A DNA stretch of 64,000 bases, taken from contig NZ_BMFS01000011.1 in the NCBI RefSeq assembly GCF_014639075.1, positions 1 through 64,000 of the forward strand, given 5' to 3'. Under the pieces are notes generated by a model. It searched no databases and was not told the origin of the DNA. It saw nothing but the letters and a program-made list of their open reading frames with translations. The DNA is from Glycocaulis albus. Its GTDB lineage: Bacteria > Pseudomonadota > Alphaproteobacteria > Caulobacterales > Maricaulaceae. How positions within the stretch are numbered: position 1 is the first letter of the stretch; every line of letters begins with the position of its first letter. Below, in pieces: positions 9,257 to 18,208 of the stretch. Position numbers and translations under genes: made by a program.

Positions 9257-10491
9257 TGCGCCCGGACATGCGCGCCGTTTTGAGCGAGGAAGGCCGCGCC
9301 TTGTGGGCGTGGCTTGGCGCGATGCTGCTGACGGCCCTCTTCGTCCCGGCTGGCGGGCTGGGACTGGCCGCGGCTGCGGGCCTGTTCGCCCTGTTTGCCC
9401 TTCCTGCGCGAACACTGGCGGCGCATCTGCGCGCGCCGGCGCTTACGACCATACTGGCAGGCATAACGCTCGCCTGGTTCACCGTGAGTTATGCATGGTC
9501 TCCCAACCGGGATCCGGAGGAAGTGCTGAAGCTGGCACTTCTGACGCCGCTTTTCATCATGGTGCCGGTTGCCGCAGCCCGGTTGTCAGGCTCAGGCCAG
9601 AAGCTTGCGCGCGCCGCCTTTATCGCAGCTTTAGCCTTCATCCTGTGTGTGATGGCCGTCGAGGCACTGACGGGCGGCGACATGTCGCGCAGCTACAAGC
9701 TGGCCGTCGAAGGATATGACGACGGCCGCACCGATCTGGCCATACGCGTCAATACCGTCCTCAGCCGCGGCGCGACACCGGCCATCATGCTAGCCGGTGT
9801 CGCCATCATCCTGCTCTGGATGCAGCCGAGCCGCGGCGCCCGCAGCCTTGCTGTCGGTGCCGGCCTCATCACCATTGCCATCGCGCTCGATTTCGGTGCG
9901 CAGGCAAACGCAATCGCGCTGGGCACGGCTCTTGCCGCCGCCGCCCTGGCATGGCGCTGGCCTGCCGGAACGCTCAGACTCCTCCTGACCGGACTGGCTG
10001 TTTTCATCCTTGCCGGTCCGCTTGTATTCCTCGCGCTGCTTGCCCTCATCAGCCCGGAGACGAGCGCGGCCATGCCCATGTCATGGGAGTGGCGGCTGGA
10101 GATCTGGCGCTTCGCACTGGAAAAGATCGGCGAGGCTCCGCTCGCAGGACACGGGATTGGCGCCGCGCGCGTGCTCGACGGTTCGATGGAGCTGCGCGGC
10201 TATGAGATAGACCTTTTGCCGCTGCACGCCCACAACGCCTCCCTGACCCTGTGGCTGGAAACCGGGCTGGTGGGCGCAGCGCTGTGCTCGGCGACCCTCA
10301 TCGCCCTCGCCCGCGCGTTGCCGTCTGAAGACACCCTGACCCGGCCGGTAATCATGATGATCGTGTTTGCCGTCACGGTCTGGGCCGTGAATGTCGTCCT
10401 CAGCTATGGCATCTGGCAGGAATGGCATCACGGTGCACTGGCGCTGGCCATTGCGGCCGCCTTTGTCGCCCGCAACCGCCCTCATCCCTGA
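9256..10491 (+). CDS. O-antigen ligase/polymerase (Wzy/WaaL) family membrane protein
   Basis: A polytopic inner-membrane protein of 411 residues with about ten hydrophobic segments and a periplasmic loop before the motif HAHNASLTLWLETGLVGAAL (about residue 330), which matches the Wzy_C/O-antigen ligase signature H-N-x-x-L-x-x-x-x-E-x-G. The start ATG 9256 overlaps the preceding stop. A ligase joins polymer to lipid A-core; a polymerase extends repeat units. The family cannot be split from sequence alone. The following sugar transferase gene starts 70 bases after its stop, which supports a polysaccharide role. Confidence 0.85.
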   Translation: MRPDMRAVLSEEGRALWAWLGAMLLTALFVPAGGLGLAAAAGLFALFALPARTLAAHLRAPALTTILAGITLAWFTVSYAWSPNRDPEEVLKLALLTPLFIMVPVAAARLSGSGQKLARAAFIAALAFILCVMAVEALTGGDMSRSYKLAVEGYDDGRTDLAIRVNTVLSRGATPAIMLAGVAIILLWMQPSRGARSLAVGAGLITIAIALDFGAQANAIALGTALAAAALAWRWPAGTLRLLLTGLAVFILAGPLVFLALLALISPETSAAMPMSWEWRLEIWRFALEKIGEAPLAGHGIGAARVLDGSMELRGYEIDLLPLHAHNASLTLWLETGLVGAALCSATLIALARALPSEDTLTRPVIMMIVFAVTVWAVNVVLSYGIWQEWHHGALALAIAAAFVARNRPHP

Positions 10492-10561
10492 CCGGCAGGA
10501 TTCTTGCGTCTCCGCCTCTCTCATCCGGTGCAGAACGCGCCGGACCGCCCGGGAGGCCGTG

Positions 10562-11998
10562 ATGGCGTATCAATATGGATCAGAAGGCACCTTGAACGCA
10601 GCCGGCGAGGTGCACGCGGGCAAGCTTCTGCGTCCCGTCCTGCGCCGCACCAACGTGCTGCGCGCCTTCGGTTTCAGCGACCTGCTGGCGTTTACCCTAT
10701 GCCTGTGCATCACCATGCCGCTGGCCTCTCCCCAGCAAGACGATTTGCAGATGCTGCGCCATGCCGGGGCCAGCTTCGGCCTGTTTGGCGCGGTCATGCT
10801 CTGGTTGCGCTCGCGTGGTCATTACCGGGCCCGGCAGGGCCTCGCCAACCAGATCCGCCCGGTCCTTGCCGCATCCGCGCTCGCCCTTCTCGGCGCCGGG
10901 ACGATCCACATGATGAGCGGCGAACCGGGCCTGAGAACGGCAACTCTCACATTGTGGGGCGCGCTTCCCGTCGCGATTATGGCCTTGCGCTTTGCTACCC
11001 GCGCTGCCCTTGAAGCATCCGGCGAGTGGGAACAGCCCGTGACCCTGCTGACCGCGGCCGCACAGCGCGCCGAACAGCTCAACATCCTGAAACGCAATGC
11101 CGATCACGGGCTTTGCGCCGCCACCGTGATACCCCTTGAAACCCTCAGCGGCCTCGATGATGGCGCGCTTGCGCGCTGGCTGGACACGCTGGACGGCATG
11201 CCGGTTTTCCTGGCGCCGGACGAGGCGGCCCAGGGCGTTGCGAACCGCATTGCGAGCCTTCTCAGCGCGCGCGGCGAATGCTTCTACTATCAGCCCGCGA
11301 TTGGCCGCATCCCCACGCAGAATATCGACCTGATCGACTATCCTCCGGCGGACGGGTTCGTCTTCCGTATCGGCGACAGCCTCGACCGCCCGCTGGCCCA
11401 GCGCGCCAAACGCCTCTTCGACCTTGCCGCCAGTGCCGCGGCACTATTGCTGCTGGCTCCGTTCATGCTTGCCTTTGCGTGGGCCATACGCCGCGATGGC
11501 GGTCCGGCCCTGTTTGTGCAGCCGCGGGTCGGCAAGGACGGGCGCACCTTTGGCTGTTTGAAATTCCGCACCATGTGGGTGGACGCCGAGGACAAGCTCG
11601 CCAGCGTTCTGGCGCAGGACCCTGAGCGCGCCGCGCAATGGGAGACGTTCAAGAAGCTCGACGATGATCCGCGCATCACGCGGGTGGGACACTGGCTGCG
11701 CAAGTTCAGCCTGGACGAGCTGCCACAGCTCATCAACGTGCTGAAGGGTGATATGAGCCTCGTCGGACCGCGCCCGATGACGCTGGACCAGCAGGCCGAT
11801 TACGGCCCGTCCTTGAGCGCCTATGTGCGCATGCGCCCTGGCATCACCGGGCTCTGGCAGGTCAATGGGCGCAATGCCACAAGCTTCGCCGAACGCGCGC
11901 GCCTCGACGACTGGTATGCCCGCAACTGGTCTCTCTGGCGCGATACCGTGATCCTGGTGCGCACATTGCGGGAAATCGTGATCCCCTCAGGGCGGTGA
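10562..11998 (+). CDS. Polyprenyl-phosphate sugar-1-phosphate transferase (initiating glycosyltransferase)
   Basis: A 478-residue membrane protein of the polyisoprenyl-phosphate hexose-1-phosphate transferase type. The N-terminal half has several membrane segments and a CoA-binding-like domain; the C-terminal half (about 300-478) is the bacterial sugar transferase domain with KRLFDLAAS, the reentrant helix, CLKFRTM, LRKFSLDELPQLINVLKG, SLVGPRP and PGITGLWQVNGRN. It starts surface-polymer synthesis by loading the first sugar phosphate on undecaprenyl phosphate. ATG 10562 follows GGGAGG; a longer frame from 10391 would overlap the previous gene by 101 bases and is rejected. Confidence 0.93.
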   Translation: MAYQYGSEGTLNAAGEVHAGKLLRPVLRRTNVLRAFGFSDLLAFTLCLCITMPLASPQQDDLQMLRHAGASFGLFGAVMLWLRSRGHYRARQGLANQIRPVLAASALALLGAGTIHMMSGEPGLRTATLTLWGALPVAIMALRFATRAALEASGEWEQPVTLLTAAAQRAEQLNILKRNADHGLCAATVIPLETLSGLDDGALARWLDTLDGMPVFLAPDEAAQGVANRIASLLSARGECFYYQPAIGRIPTQNIDLIDYPPADGFVFRIGDSLDRPLAQRAKRLFDLAASAAALLLLAPFMLAFAWAIRRDGGPALFVQPRVGKDGRTFGCLKFRTMWVDAEDKLASVLAQDPERAAQWETFKKLDDDPRITRVGHWLRKFSLDELPQLINVLKGDMSLVGPRPMTLDQQADYGPSLSAYVRMRPGITGLWQVNGRNATSFAERARLDDWYARNWSLWRDTVILVRTLREIVIPSGR

Positions 11999-12083
11999 CA
12001 AGGCGGACCGGCCATGCCAAAAGGACGCCAGCTGACCCCGCAACATTGACACCCAGCCCTGCCCGGGAGGCAGTTCCGGCAAT

Positions 12084-12695
12084 ATGATGTCCAGGCTCGC
12101 CACACTTGGCCGGATCAACATTCCAGACGGGGTGTTCTATCCGTCAGCCGCCGCCCTTGCGGCCTTGCTGGTTGCCATTGCCCTGCTGATGCAGCCGCGC
12201 AATGCCAGCGCGGTGATAACCGAACGCGAGCTGGTATTTCAGGGCGCAGCGCTGGCTGATCTCGTGAACGGTCCAGGCACCAATGTCCGCTTCGATCCGG
12301 GTCATGGCGATGGTCCGGTCGCGCGCGCCTCGTCGGTGGCAAGCTTCGAGATGGCCGGCAACATGTCTGCTGGCGTGGCCGCCTTTGTACCCGACGAGTT
12401 CGAAACCCGCATTTCGGGACGGCGCGTAAGGGTCGAATTTGAAGTGCGCGCTGCGGGCTCTGGCGGCCCGGACACGGTCCGGATCGGGTATTTCACGACC
12501 GGATACGGCGATAGCGGATGGCGCGAACTGCCGGTATCTCCGCAATACTCGACCATTTCCTTTGAATGGGATGCGCCGGTCTATGACGGTCAGGAATTTA
12601 ACGAGGCCGTAGGCATCTGGCCGGACCCGCAAGGGGAGAACCGGGAAATCCTGATCCGGCGGATACGCGTCTTCCTTCTTCCTGACAACTCCTAG
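12084..12695 (+). CDS. Membrane-anchored protein of unknown function in glycan cluster
   Basis: 203 residues. One hydrophobic helix (about 19-36) near the N-terminus is followed by a soluble part predicted to face the periplasm. The soluble part is rich in alternating hydrophobic residues and aromatic/acidic pairs (RVRVEFEVRAAG, YSTISFEWDAP), which suggests a beta-sandwich like carbohydrate-binding modules. No family is recognised. It lies between the initiating sugar transferase and the transaldolase, 18 bases before the latter, so it is likely expressed with them. Confidence 0.7.
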   Translation: MMSRLATLGRINIPDGVFYPSAAALAALLVAIALLMQPRNASAVITERELVFQGAALADLVNGPGTNVRFDPGHGDGPVARASSVASFEMAGNMSAGVAAFVPDEFETRISGRRVRVEFEVRAAGSGGPDTVRIGYFTTGYGDSGWRELPVSPQYSTISFEWDAPVYDGQEFNEAVGIWPDPQGENREILIRRIRVFLLPDNS

Positions 12696-12713
12696 CTTTC
12701 CGGCACCGAACTC

Positions 12714-13376
12714 ATGCAGCTTTTCCTCGATACCGCAGACATTTCGCAAATCACCGACCGCACGGGCAGCGGGCTGGTGGACGGCATCACGACCAATCCC
12801 TCGCTGATCGCGAAATCCGGCGCCGACATTTTCGAGCGCATTGCAGAGATTTGCGCCGTGGTGACCGGTCCGGTATCGGCCGAAGTGGTCGCCACCGATC
12901 TTGACGGGATGCTTGAGGAGGGCCGCCGGCTGCGCGCCATCGCGGACAATGTCGTGGTGAAATTGCCGCTGACAACCGATGGGCTGAAAGCCTGCCGGAC
13001 CTTTGCCGATGAAGGCATACCCACGAATGTGACGCTGTGCTTCTCACTCAATCAGGCCCTGCTCGCGGCCAAGGCCGGCGCCACTTTCGTATCGCCCTTC
13101 GTCGGCAGGATCGACGATATGGGCGGGGACGGCCCGGGGCTTCTGGAGGCCATTCGCGAGGTCTATGACCGGTACGGTTTCGAAACGGGAATTCTTGCAG
13201 CCTCCCTGCGGTCTGTTACACATGTCGAGATGGCGGCCCGGATTGGCTGCGATGCGGCCACGCTGCCGCCGGGGATATTCGATTCATTGATTGCTCATCC
13301 GCTGACCGATAGCGGTTTGAAGGCATTTCTTGACGACTGGAAAAAGACAGGGCGCAACGGGTTGAGCCAGGGGTAG
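12714..13376 (+). CDS. fsa: Transaldolase / fructose-6-phosphate aldolase family (TalC type)
   Basis: A small 220-residue (beta/alpha)8 class I aldolase. The N-terminus [13 protein letters not shown] and the [11 protein letters not shown] motif are hallmarks, and NVVVKLPLT carries the Schiff-base lysine. Members either act as transaldolase in the pentose phosphate pathway, complementing tkt at 69, or cleave fructose 6-phosphate; the two activities cannot be told apart here by eye. The gene is six bases upstream of glmM, whose pathway begins from fructose 6-phosphate, and 18 bases after the unknown membrane protein. Confidence 0.92.
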   Translation: MQLFLDTADISQITDRTGSGLVDGITTNPSLIAKSGADIFERIAEICAVVTGPVSAEVVATDLDGMLEEGRRLRAIADNVVVKLPLTTDGLKACRTFADEGIPTNVTLCFSLNQALLAAKAGATFVSPFVGRIDDMGGDGPGLLEAIREVYDRYGFETGILAASLRSVTHVEMAARIGCDAATLPPGIFDSLIAHPLTDSGLKAFLDDWKKTGRNGLSQG

Positions 13377-13382
13377 GCATCC

Positions 13383-14735
13383 ATGATCAAACGGTATTTC
13401 GGCACAGACGGCGTCCGCGGCACGACCAACAAGTCGGTGATGACCGCCGAGACAGCCCTTCGCCTGGGCATGGCTGCCGCGCGTTATTTCAAGCGTGAGA
13501 ACGGCCGCCGGCATACAGTCGTGATCGGCAAGGACACGCGCCTGTCGGGCTATATGATCGAGTCTGCACTGGTCGCAGGGTTCACCTCGGCCGGCATGGA
13601 TGTCTACCAGTTCGGCCCCGTTCCCACCCCCGCCACTGCCATGCTGACCCGCTCCCTGCGGGCGGATATGGGCGTGATGATCACCGCCTCCCACAATCTC
13701 TACGAGGATAACGGCATCAAGCTGTTCGGGCCGGACGGCTACAAGCTGGACGATGCCGCCGAACTGGAAATCGAGCGCATGATGGACGCCGATACGGCAG
13801 ACCATCTCGTGGCGCCGCGTCATATCGGCCGCGCCAAGCGCATTGATGATGCCGAGGCACGCTACATGGAAATCGCCAAGGCAACCCTGCCGCGTTCCAT
13901 GCGCCTTGCCGGCCTTCGCATCGTGGTCGATTGTGCCAATGGCGCAGCCTACAAGGTGGCCCCCAAAGTCCTGTGGGAGCTGGGCGCGGACGTGATTCCG
14001 CTGCACAACAACCCCAACGGCTTCAACATCAACGAGGATTGCGGCGCCACCGCACCCCAGGATCTCGCCGAAAACGTGAAGCGTTACCGCGCCGATCTGG
14101 GTATTGCGCTCGATGGCGATGCCGACCGCGTCGTGCTGTGCGACGAGAAGGGCAAGCTCGTTGATGGCGACCAGATCATCGGGCTTCTGGCGACAGCCTG
14201 GAAAGCCAGCGGCAAGCTGGCCGGCGACACCGTCGTGACCACGCAGATGTCCAATCTCGGTCTGGAACAATATCTCGAGAAGCAGAAGATCAATCTTCAG
14301 CGCACACAGGTCGGCGACCGCTATGTGGTCGAGGCCATGCGGGCCTCGGGCGCCAATCTGGGCGGGGAGCAGTCCGGACACGTGGTCCTGAGTGACTTTG
14401 CCACCACAGGCGATGGCCTGATCGCGGCGCTTCAGATCCTCTCCCTGCTCATTGAATCGGGCAAGCCCGCCAGCCAGCTGCTGAAAGTCTTCACGCCCGC
14501 GCCGCAAATCCTGAAGAATGTCCGCTATACCAATGGCGCCCTGCCGCTGGAAAATGCGAGGGTGAAGGACGCCATCTCCGAAGGCGAGACGCGCCTTAAC
14601 GGCAAGGGCCGCCTGCTGGTGCGCAAATCGGGTACCGAGCCGCTGATCCGCGTCATGGCCGAAGGCGACCGCAAGGTGATCGAAGCGGTGGTCACCGATA
14701 TCTGCAACGCGCTGGAGAATACGAACGGGGCTTGA
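13383..14735 (+). CDS. glmM: Phosphoglucosamine mutase
   Basis: Converts glucosamine 6-phosphate to glucosamine 1-phosphate for UDP-GlcNAc, the precursor of peptidoglycan and lipid A. The 450-residue protein starts [16 protein letters not shown], has the phosphoserine loop [15 protein letters not shown], the metal loop LDGDADRV and the C-terminal phosphate-binding [12 protein letters not shown]. Length and all four domains are normal. It is the last gene of the run; a 10-bp hairpin at 14751 follows. Confidence 0.97.
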   Translation: MIKRYFGTDGVRGTTNKSVMTAETALRLGMAAARYFKRENGRRHTVVIGKDTRLSGYMIESALVAGFTSAGMDVYQFGPVPTPATAMLTRSLRADMGVMITASHNLYEDNGIKLFGPDGYKLDDAAELEIERMMDADTADHLVAPRHIGRAKRIDDAEARYMEIAKATLPRSMRLAGLRIVVDCANGAAYKVAPKVLWELGADVIPLHNNPNGFNINEDCGATAPQDLAENVKRYRADLGIALDGDADRVVLCDEKGKLVDGDQIIGLLATAWKASGKLAGDTVVTTQMSNLGLEQYLEKQKINLQRTQVGDRYVVEAMRASGANLGGEQSGHVVLSDFATTGDGLIAALQILSLLIESGKPASQLLKVFTPAPQILKNVRYTNGALPLENARVKDAISEGETRLNGKGRLLVRKSGTEPLIRVMAEGDRKVIEAVVTDICNALENTNGA

Positions 14736-14750
14736 GGTTTCCGTATGCCG

Positions 14751-14770
14751 CAGCCCATCCGGGCTGCGAT
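14751..14770. repeat. Intergenic hairpin between convergent glmM and ymdB-type gene
   Basis: CGCAGCCCAT and its inverted copy in the next ten bases form a short palindrome 15 bases after the glmM stop. A second hairpin-like segment (CCCCGGCTTGATCGGGG near 14805) follows. The 133-bp gap between the convergent genes has no open frame of note. No T-tract follows, so it is not a classical intrinsic terminator, but it may help end or protect the transcripts. Confidence 0.5.
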
Positions 14771-14868
14771 GTTCCGCGAAAAGTCGCGGGCGCGAAGGCC
14801 TGTCCCCGGCTTGATCGGGGATTGCCCGCAGCGACGCGCGGATGCGCGGAGCATCAAAAAAAGATGGC

Positions 14869-15687
14869 TCAAACCACCGGCATAGCTTCCGACAGCACGC
14901 CGCCAAAGCGGATAGGCTCCACGCGCACCGCAAGCCCGGTGCGGTCATCGGTTTCCACATAGACACCGCAGGCCGTGGCCGGGCCGCTGGCCGCCTGCAT
15001 GCGCCCCGAGCGCATATGGGTGGTGAAGCGGCGCAGTGGCTCTTCCTTGTCCATGCCGATAACCGAGTCATAGCTGCCGCACATGCCCGCATCGGTCTGG
15101 TAGGCCGTACCGCCAGCCAGAATCTGGTGGTCAGCGGTCGGAATATGGGTGTGGGTGCCGACGACCAGACTTGCCCGCCCGTCGCAGAAATGGCCCATGG
15201 CGTGCTTTTCGCTCGTCGCCTCGCCATGCGCATCAACGATGATGGCATCGGCCACCTGCCCCAGCGGCGAGGCCGACAACGCCTCGTCCACGCAGGCAAA
15301 CGGATCGTCCAGCGGCTGCATGTAGAGGCGCAGGAGCACATTCATCACCATGACACGCGCACCTGATTTCGTCTCGTATAGGCCAGTGCCCCGCCCCGGC
15401 GCGGTACCTGTGGGGTAGTTGGCCGGGCGGAGCAGGCGTGGCTCGCGTTCGATATAGGTCAGAGCTTCTGACTGGTCCCAGGAATGGTTGCCAAGGGTGA
15501 GCACATCCGCGCCCGCATCAAAGAGCTCGATCGCGCAGCGCTCGGTAATACCGAAACCGCCTGCCGCATTCTCCGCATTGACCACCACGAAATCGAGTTT
15601 CAGCCGGTCGCGGAAGGCGCCGAGTTCCTCCGCCAGCACATCACGGCCCGACTTGCCGACCACATCTCCGAAAAACGCCAGTCGCAT
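14869..15687 (-). CDS. YmdB family metallophosphoesterase (TIGR00282-like)
   Basis: A 272-residue calcineurin-like phosphoesterase. Metal-binding motifs visible are FFGDVVGKSGRD at the N-terminus, VNAENAAGG, LGNHSWDQ and the GTHTHIPTAD histidine cluster. The family is known for cyclic-nucleotide phosphodiesterase activity and, in Bacillus, for a role in motility and RNA turnover. The start at 15687 gives the usual N-terminus MRLAFFGDV. It lies nine bases after fpr on the same strand; convergent with glmM. Confidence 0.93.
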   Translation of the reverse strand: MRLAFFGDVVGKSGRDVLAEELGAFRDRLKLDFVVVNAENAAGGFGITERCAIELFDAGADVLTLGNHSWDQSEALTYIEREPRLLRPANYPTGTAPGRGTGLYETKSGARVMVMNVLLRLYMQPLDDPFACVDEALSASPLGQVADAIIVDAHGEATSEKHAMGHFCDGRASLVVGTHTHIPTADHQILAGGTAYQTDAGMCGSYDSVIGMDKEEPLRRFTTHMRSGRMQAASGPATACGVYVETDDRTGLAVRVEPIRFGGVLSEAMPVV

Positions 15688-15696
15688 TGAGATGTC

Positions 15697-16461
15697 CTAA
15701 CCCACAAACGCCTTTTCGACCACAAATGCGCCGGGGCGGGCATTGGAGCCCTCCTCCAGCCCGGCCGCTTCCACGCGCGCCTTGCAGTCATTGATCATGT
15801 CGATCGAACCGCAGATCATCACCCGGTCGGTGGCGGGATCAAGCGGCCCGCCCGTCTCTGCCCATAGCTGGCCGGAATCCATCAGCGCGGTAATGCGGCC
15901 TGTGCGCGGATGGTCTTCGCGCGTCAGCGAGGTGTAGTGAATGAGCTTTCCGGCGTGTTCACCGACCAGCGGGTCGTCTTTCAGTGACGCCACCAGTTCC
16001 TCGCCATAGGCGAGGTCCGCTGCCTCCCGGCAAGTATGGGTCAGGATCACCTGTTCGAAGCGCTCATAGGTTTCCGGATCGCGGATAATGCTGGCGAAGG
16101 GCGCAATGCCGGTGCCCGTGGAAAGCAGGTAAAGCCGCCTTCCGGGCAGCAGAGCATCATGCACCAGCGTGCCGACGGACTTGGCCCCCAGCAGTATGGT
16201 GTCACCTTCCCTGATGGCTTGCAGGCGCGAGGTCAGCGGGCCGTCAGCCACCTTGATCGAGAAGAAATCGAGCCCGTCATCCCAGGCCGGGCTGGCGATG
16301 GAATAAGCGCGCAGAAGCGGTTTGCCATCCACTTTCAACCCCAGCATTACGAACTCGCCGGAGCGGAAGCGGAAGCTCGCCGGGCGCTCCACCCGGAAGG
16401 AGAAAAGACTGCCGGTCCAGTGGCGCACGGAAAGCACGCGCTGTTCGCTGAAAGCTGCCAT
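15697..16461 (-). CDS. fpr: Ferredoxin/flavodoxin-NADP+ reductase
   Basis: A 254-residue FAD enzyme of the bacterial FPR type. FAD-binding RAYSIASPAW, the NADP-binding LLSTGTGIAPFASIIRDPE and the C-terminal tail VVEKAFVG, which ends the bacterial subclass, are all visible. It exchanges electrons between NADPH and ferredoxin or flavodoxin and is often linked to oxidative stress and iron-sulfur metabolism. ATG 16461 gives the standard N-terminus MAAFSEQRVLSVRHWT. It is separated from the cyclo-ligase gene by 95 bases in which no gene is seen. Confidence 0.95.
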   Translation of the reverse strand: MAAFSEQRVLSVRHWTGSLFSFRVERPASFRFRSGEFVMLGLKVDGKPLLRAYSIASPAWDDGLDFFSIKVADGPLTSRLQAIREGDTILLGAKSVGTLVHDALLPGRRLYLLSTGTGIAPFASIIRDPETYERFEQVILTHTCREAADLAYGEELVASLKDDPLVGEHAGKLIHYTSLTREDHPRTGRITALMDSGQLWAETGGPLDPATDRVMICGSIDMINDCKARVEAAGLEEGSNARPGAFVVEKAFVG

Positions 16462-16556
16462 GAAGGAAAACGTCTCGTATCAGAAATTGCCAATCCGGGC
16501 GGGATGTAGCGGCTCGGACCGGCTTCGCCAATGCCCCGCGGTGTGATCGGGCACGA

Positions 16557-17132
16557 TCAGCTATCCGCGCGATAGCAACCCGCCTCGGTGACGACATAGT
16601 CCAGCGCCACGTCATGGCGCCCGGCCGGCACTTTCGAGATGCGCTGGCCTTCATAGGCAAGCCCGACAGTCACAACCGGGCGCTGGGCGCGCAACGCGCT
16701 CAAGCTGCGGTCATAGAAGCCCGCGCCATAGCCGATCCGGTGGCAGCGCGCGTCGAACGCAACCAGCGGCACCAGCAACAGCGAAGGCGTCAGCACGGGT
16801 CTCTTCTCACCGGGCACGTCGATACCGAACGCGCCCGGCTCCAGCGCGTCGTCCGGGTGCCAGGCCCGGAACTGCAAGGGCGCATCCTTCGCCACTACCA
16901 CCGGCAGGGCGAGCTGTGCCTGTTCAAGCAGGAAGGTTTCCATCAGCGGACGTGGATCGATTTCCCCGCGCACCGGCCAGTAGCCCGCCACGACCGCGTT
17001 CACGGACGGCCAAGCCTCATCAGGAAAATGACCGGCCAGCAAGCGCCCGGCATCGGACTGCGTTTTTACCAGCGCCGTCCGGCGCGACAGTGCCTTGCGC
17101 CGCAGGCGGTTCTTTTGCCAGCCGCTCAGCAT
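16557..17132 (-). CDS. 5-formyltetrahydrofolate cyclo-ligase
   Basis: ATP-dependent conversion of 5-formyl-THF to 5,10-methenyl-THF. The product of about 191 residues has the family core: KNRLRRKALSRR at the N-terminus, YWPVRGEIDPRPL and the signature HRIGYGAGFYDRSLS. The longer upstream frame to 17192 runs into the 6S RNA, so ATG 17132 is chosen, though no clear Shine-Dalgarno lies before it. The gene order zapA, 6S RNA, cyclo-ligase is conserved in many proteobacteria, which supports a shared transcript. Confidence 0.93.
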   Translation of the reverse strand: MLSGWQKNRLRRKALSRRTALVKTQSDAGRLLAGHFPDEAWPSVNAVVAGYWPVRGEIDPRPLMETFLLEQAQLALPVVVAKDAPLQFRAWHPDDALEPGAFGIDVPGEKRPVLTPSLLLVPLVAFDARCHRIGYGAGFYDRSLSALRAQRPVVTVGLAYEGQRISKVPAGRHDVALDYVVTEAGCYRADS

Positions 17133-17156
17133 GGGCAGATTCCGGCAGGAGGAAGT

Positions 17157-17322
17157 GTGGCGGCACCAGACGGACCGTTGGCTATGTAACAACCCTGATG
17201 ACCCGGACTACCAGGTGGGCGCCGCGTGATGGAGGCCACGGCCAGCATCAGAGGCAGCTCCCGTTCAGAGATGTAAGGTCGCCGGGATGTGAGAGCCTGA
17301 CGAGAACTCCAGTCACCGCCAC
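17157..17322 (-). ncRNA. ssrS: 6S RNA (SsrS), candidate
   Basis: Regulatory RNA that binds sigma-70 RNA polymerase. The region lies in the conserved place between zapA and 5-formyl-THF cyclo-ligase and is not coding. On the minus strand GTGGCGG (17316-17322) can pair perfectly with CCGCCAC (17157-17163), closing a structure of about 166 nucleotides, and the middle contains a largely unpaired stretch around CTTACATCTCTGAACGGG as expected for the central bubble. The call rests on context, size and closing stem; a covariance-model search was not possible here. Exact ends are uncertain by about 10 bases. Confidence 0.68.
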
Positions 17323-17354
17323 GAGGGTGAACATGGGCCTTCGCGGGGCTTTGC

Positions 17355-17717
17355 TCAAGCCTCACTGCCATCTGCTCCGGCAAGCGCCTCCAGGCGCTCG
17401 GCGGCCTTCACGATTGCGTCTGCGGCGCGCGCCCTGTCGGCGCGGCGCCGGGCCTCGCCCTGCGAGATGGTGCCCTTGGCATCCAGCAGCTGGGCTTCAA
17501 GCGCCTCCACCTTGCCTTGCGCCTCACGCATCTCGTCGGCAACGATGAGCGAGGCCATCAGAAGAAGGCGCAATTCACCAATCTGGCCAACCTTCTCGGC
17601 AAGATCGCGCACATGGGTGTCGAGATGTCCGGCTAGCTCTTTCAGATAGGCCTGCTGTCCGTCCTCGCATCCAATGGTGAACGGGCGCCCATTCAGCGAA
17701 ATGGTGACCTTCGACAT
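17355..17717 (-). CDS. zapA: Cell division protein ZapA
   Basis: A 120-residue FtsZ-ring-associated protein that bundles FtsZ filaments. The N-terminal beta-hairpin VTISLNGRPFTIGCEDGQ and the following helix with LKELAGHLDTHVRDL are typical; the C-terminal half (about 65-115) is a long amphipathic helix, the dimer/tetramer coiled coil. The ATG at 17717 overlaps the stop of the upstream coiled-coil gene by one base. 6S RNA and the cyclo-ligase follow. Confidence 0.93.
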   Translation of the reverse strand: MSKVTISLNGRPFTIGCEDGQQAYLKELAGHLDTHVRDLAEKVGQIGELRLLLMASLIVADEMREAQGKVEALEAQLLDAKGTISQGEARRRADRARAADAIVKAAERLEALAGADGSEA

Positions 17718-18064
17718 CAGCCCCGGTCCCCGGCAAGCAGATCATCCGGTCCGCCATCGGCAAGCCCTGCTCCGGCAATCGCCGCTTTCAGCTCGGTCAT
17801 GGCGCCGGCCAGTGCAGCGCTGGCTTCCTGGGCAGCCTCCGCGAGTTCCGCCTCGCTGGACCGCGCCGCATCCAGCTGCTCGGCCAGGCGCGCGCGGTCC
17901 TCATCGGCATGGCGCGCGGCACGCGCATCACCCTCTGCTTCACCCATGCGGCTGGAGAGCTGGCCCAGCCGGGTCTCCACCGCGCTGATGGCCGCCAGCA
18001 ACCGGGCCTCGGCCTCGTCTATCGGGTCAGCGCCCGGCGCATCGGAAGGAGGGGTGGTGCTCAT
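17717..18064 (-). CDS. zauP: Coiled-coil protein upstream of zapA, probable ZauP
   Basis: 115 residues, almost all charged and Ala-rich helix (about 15-95) with heptad-like spacing, predicted coiled coil, and a short acidic tail. No enzymatic motif is present. In Caulobacter a conserved coiled-coil protein, ZauP, is encoded in an operon with zapA and localises to the division site with it; position, size and composition match here. The gene overlaps zapA by one base. Identity is inferred from context more than from sequence, as coiled coils are easily confused. Confidence 0.7.
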   Translation of the reverse strand: MSTTPPSDAPGADPIDEAEARLLAAISAVETRLGQLSSRMGEAEGDARAARHADEDRARLAEQLDAARSSEAELAEAAQEASAALAGAMTELKAAIAGAGLADGGPDDLLAGDRG

Positions 18065-18208
18065 GGACGTTAAAATCCGCTCTTAGGCATGAAAGTTCAA
18101 GTGTCAGATGAGGCGTGCGCGCGCTTCTATACACCGGGTTTGCAAGCGCGTCCCGGTCCACTAGACAGACACCGCACAGATATGGTCGCTTATTGAAGGG
18201 GTTGGGGC

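Noticed and set aside
13284-15341. Long 685-residue minus-strand frame
   Set aside because: It lies antisense to glmM and has the repetitive composition of a shadow frame; glmM motifs on the plus strand are convincing.
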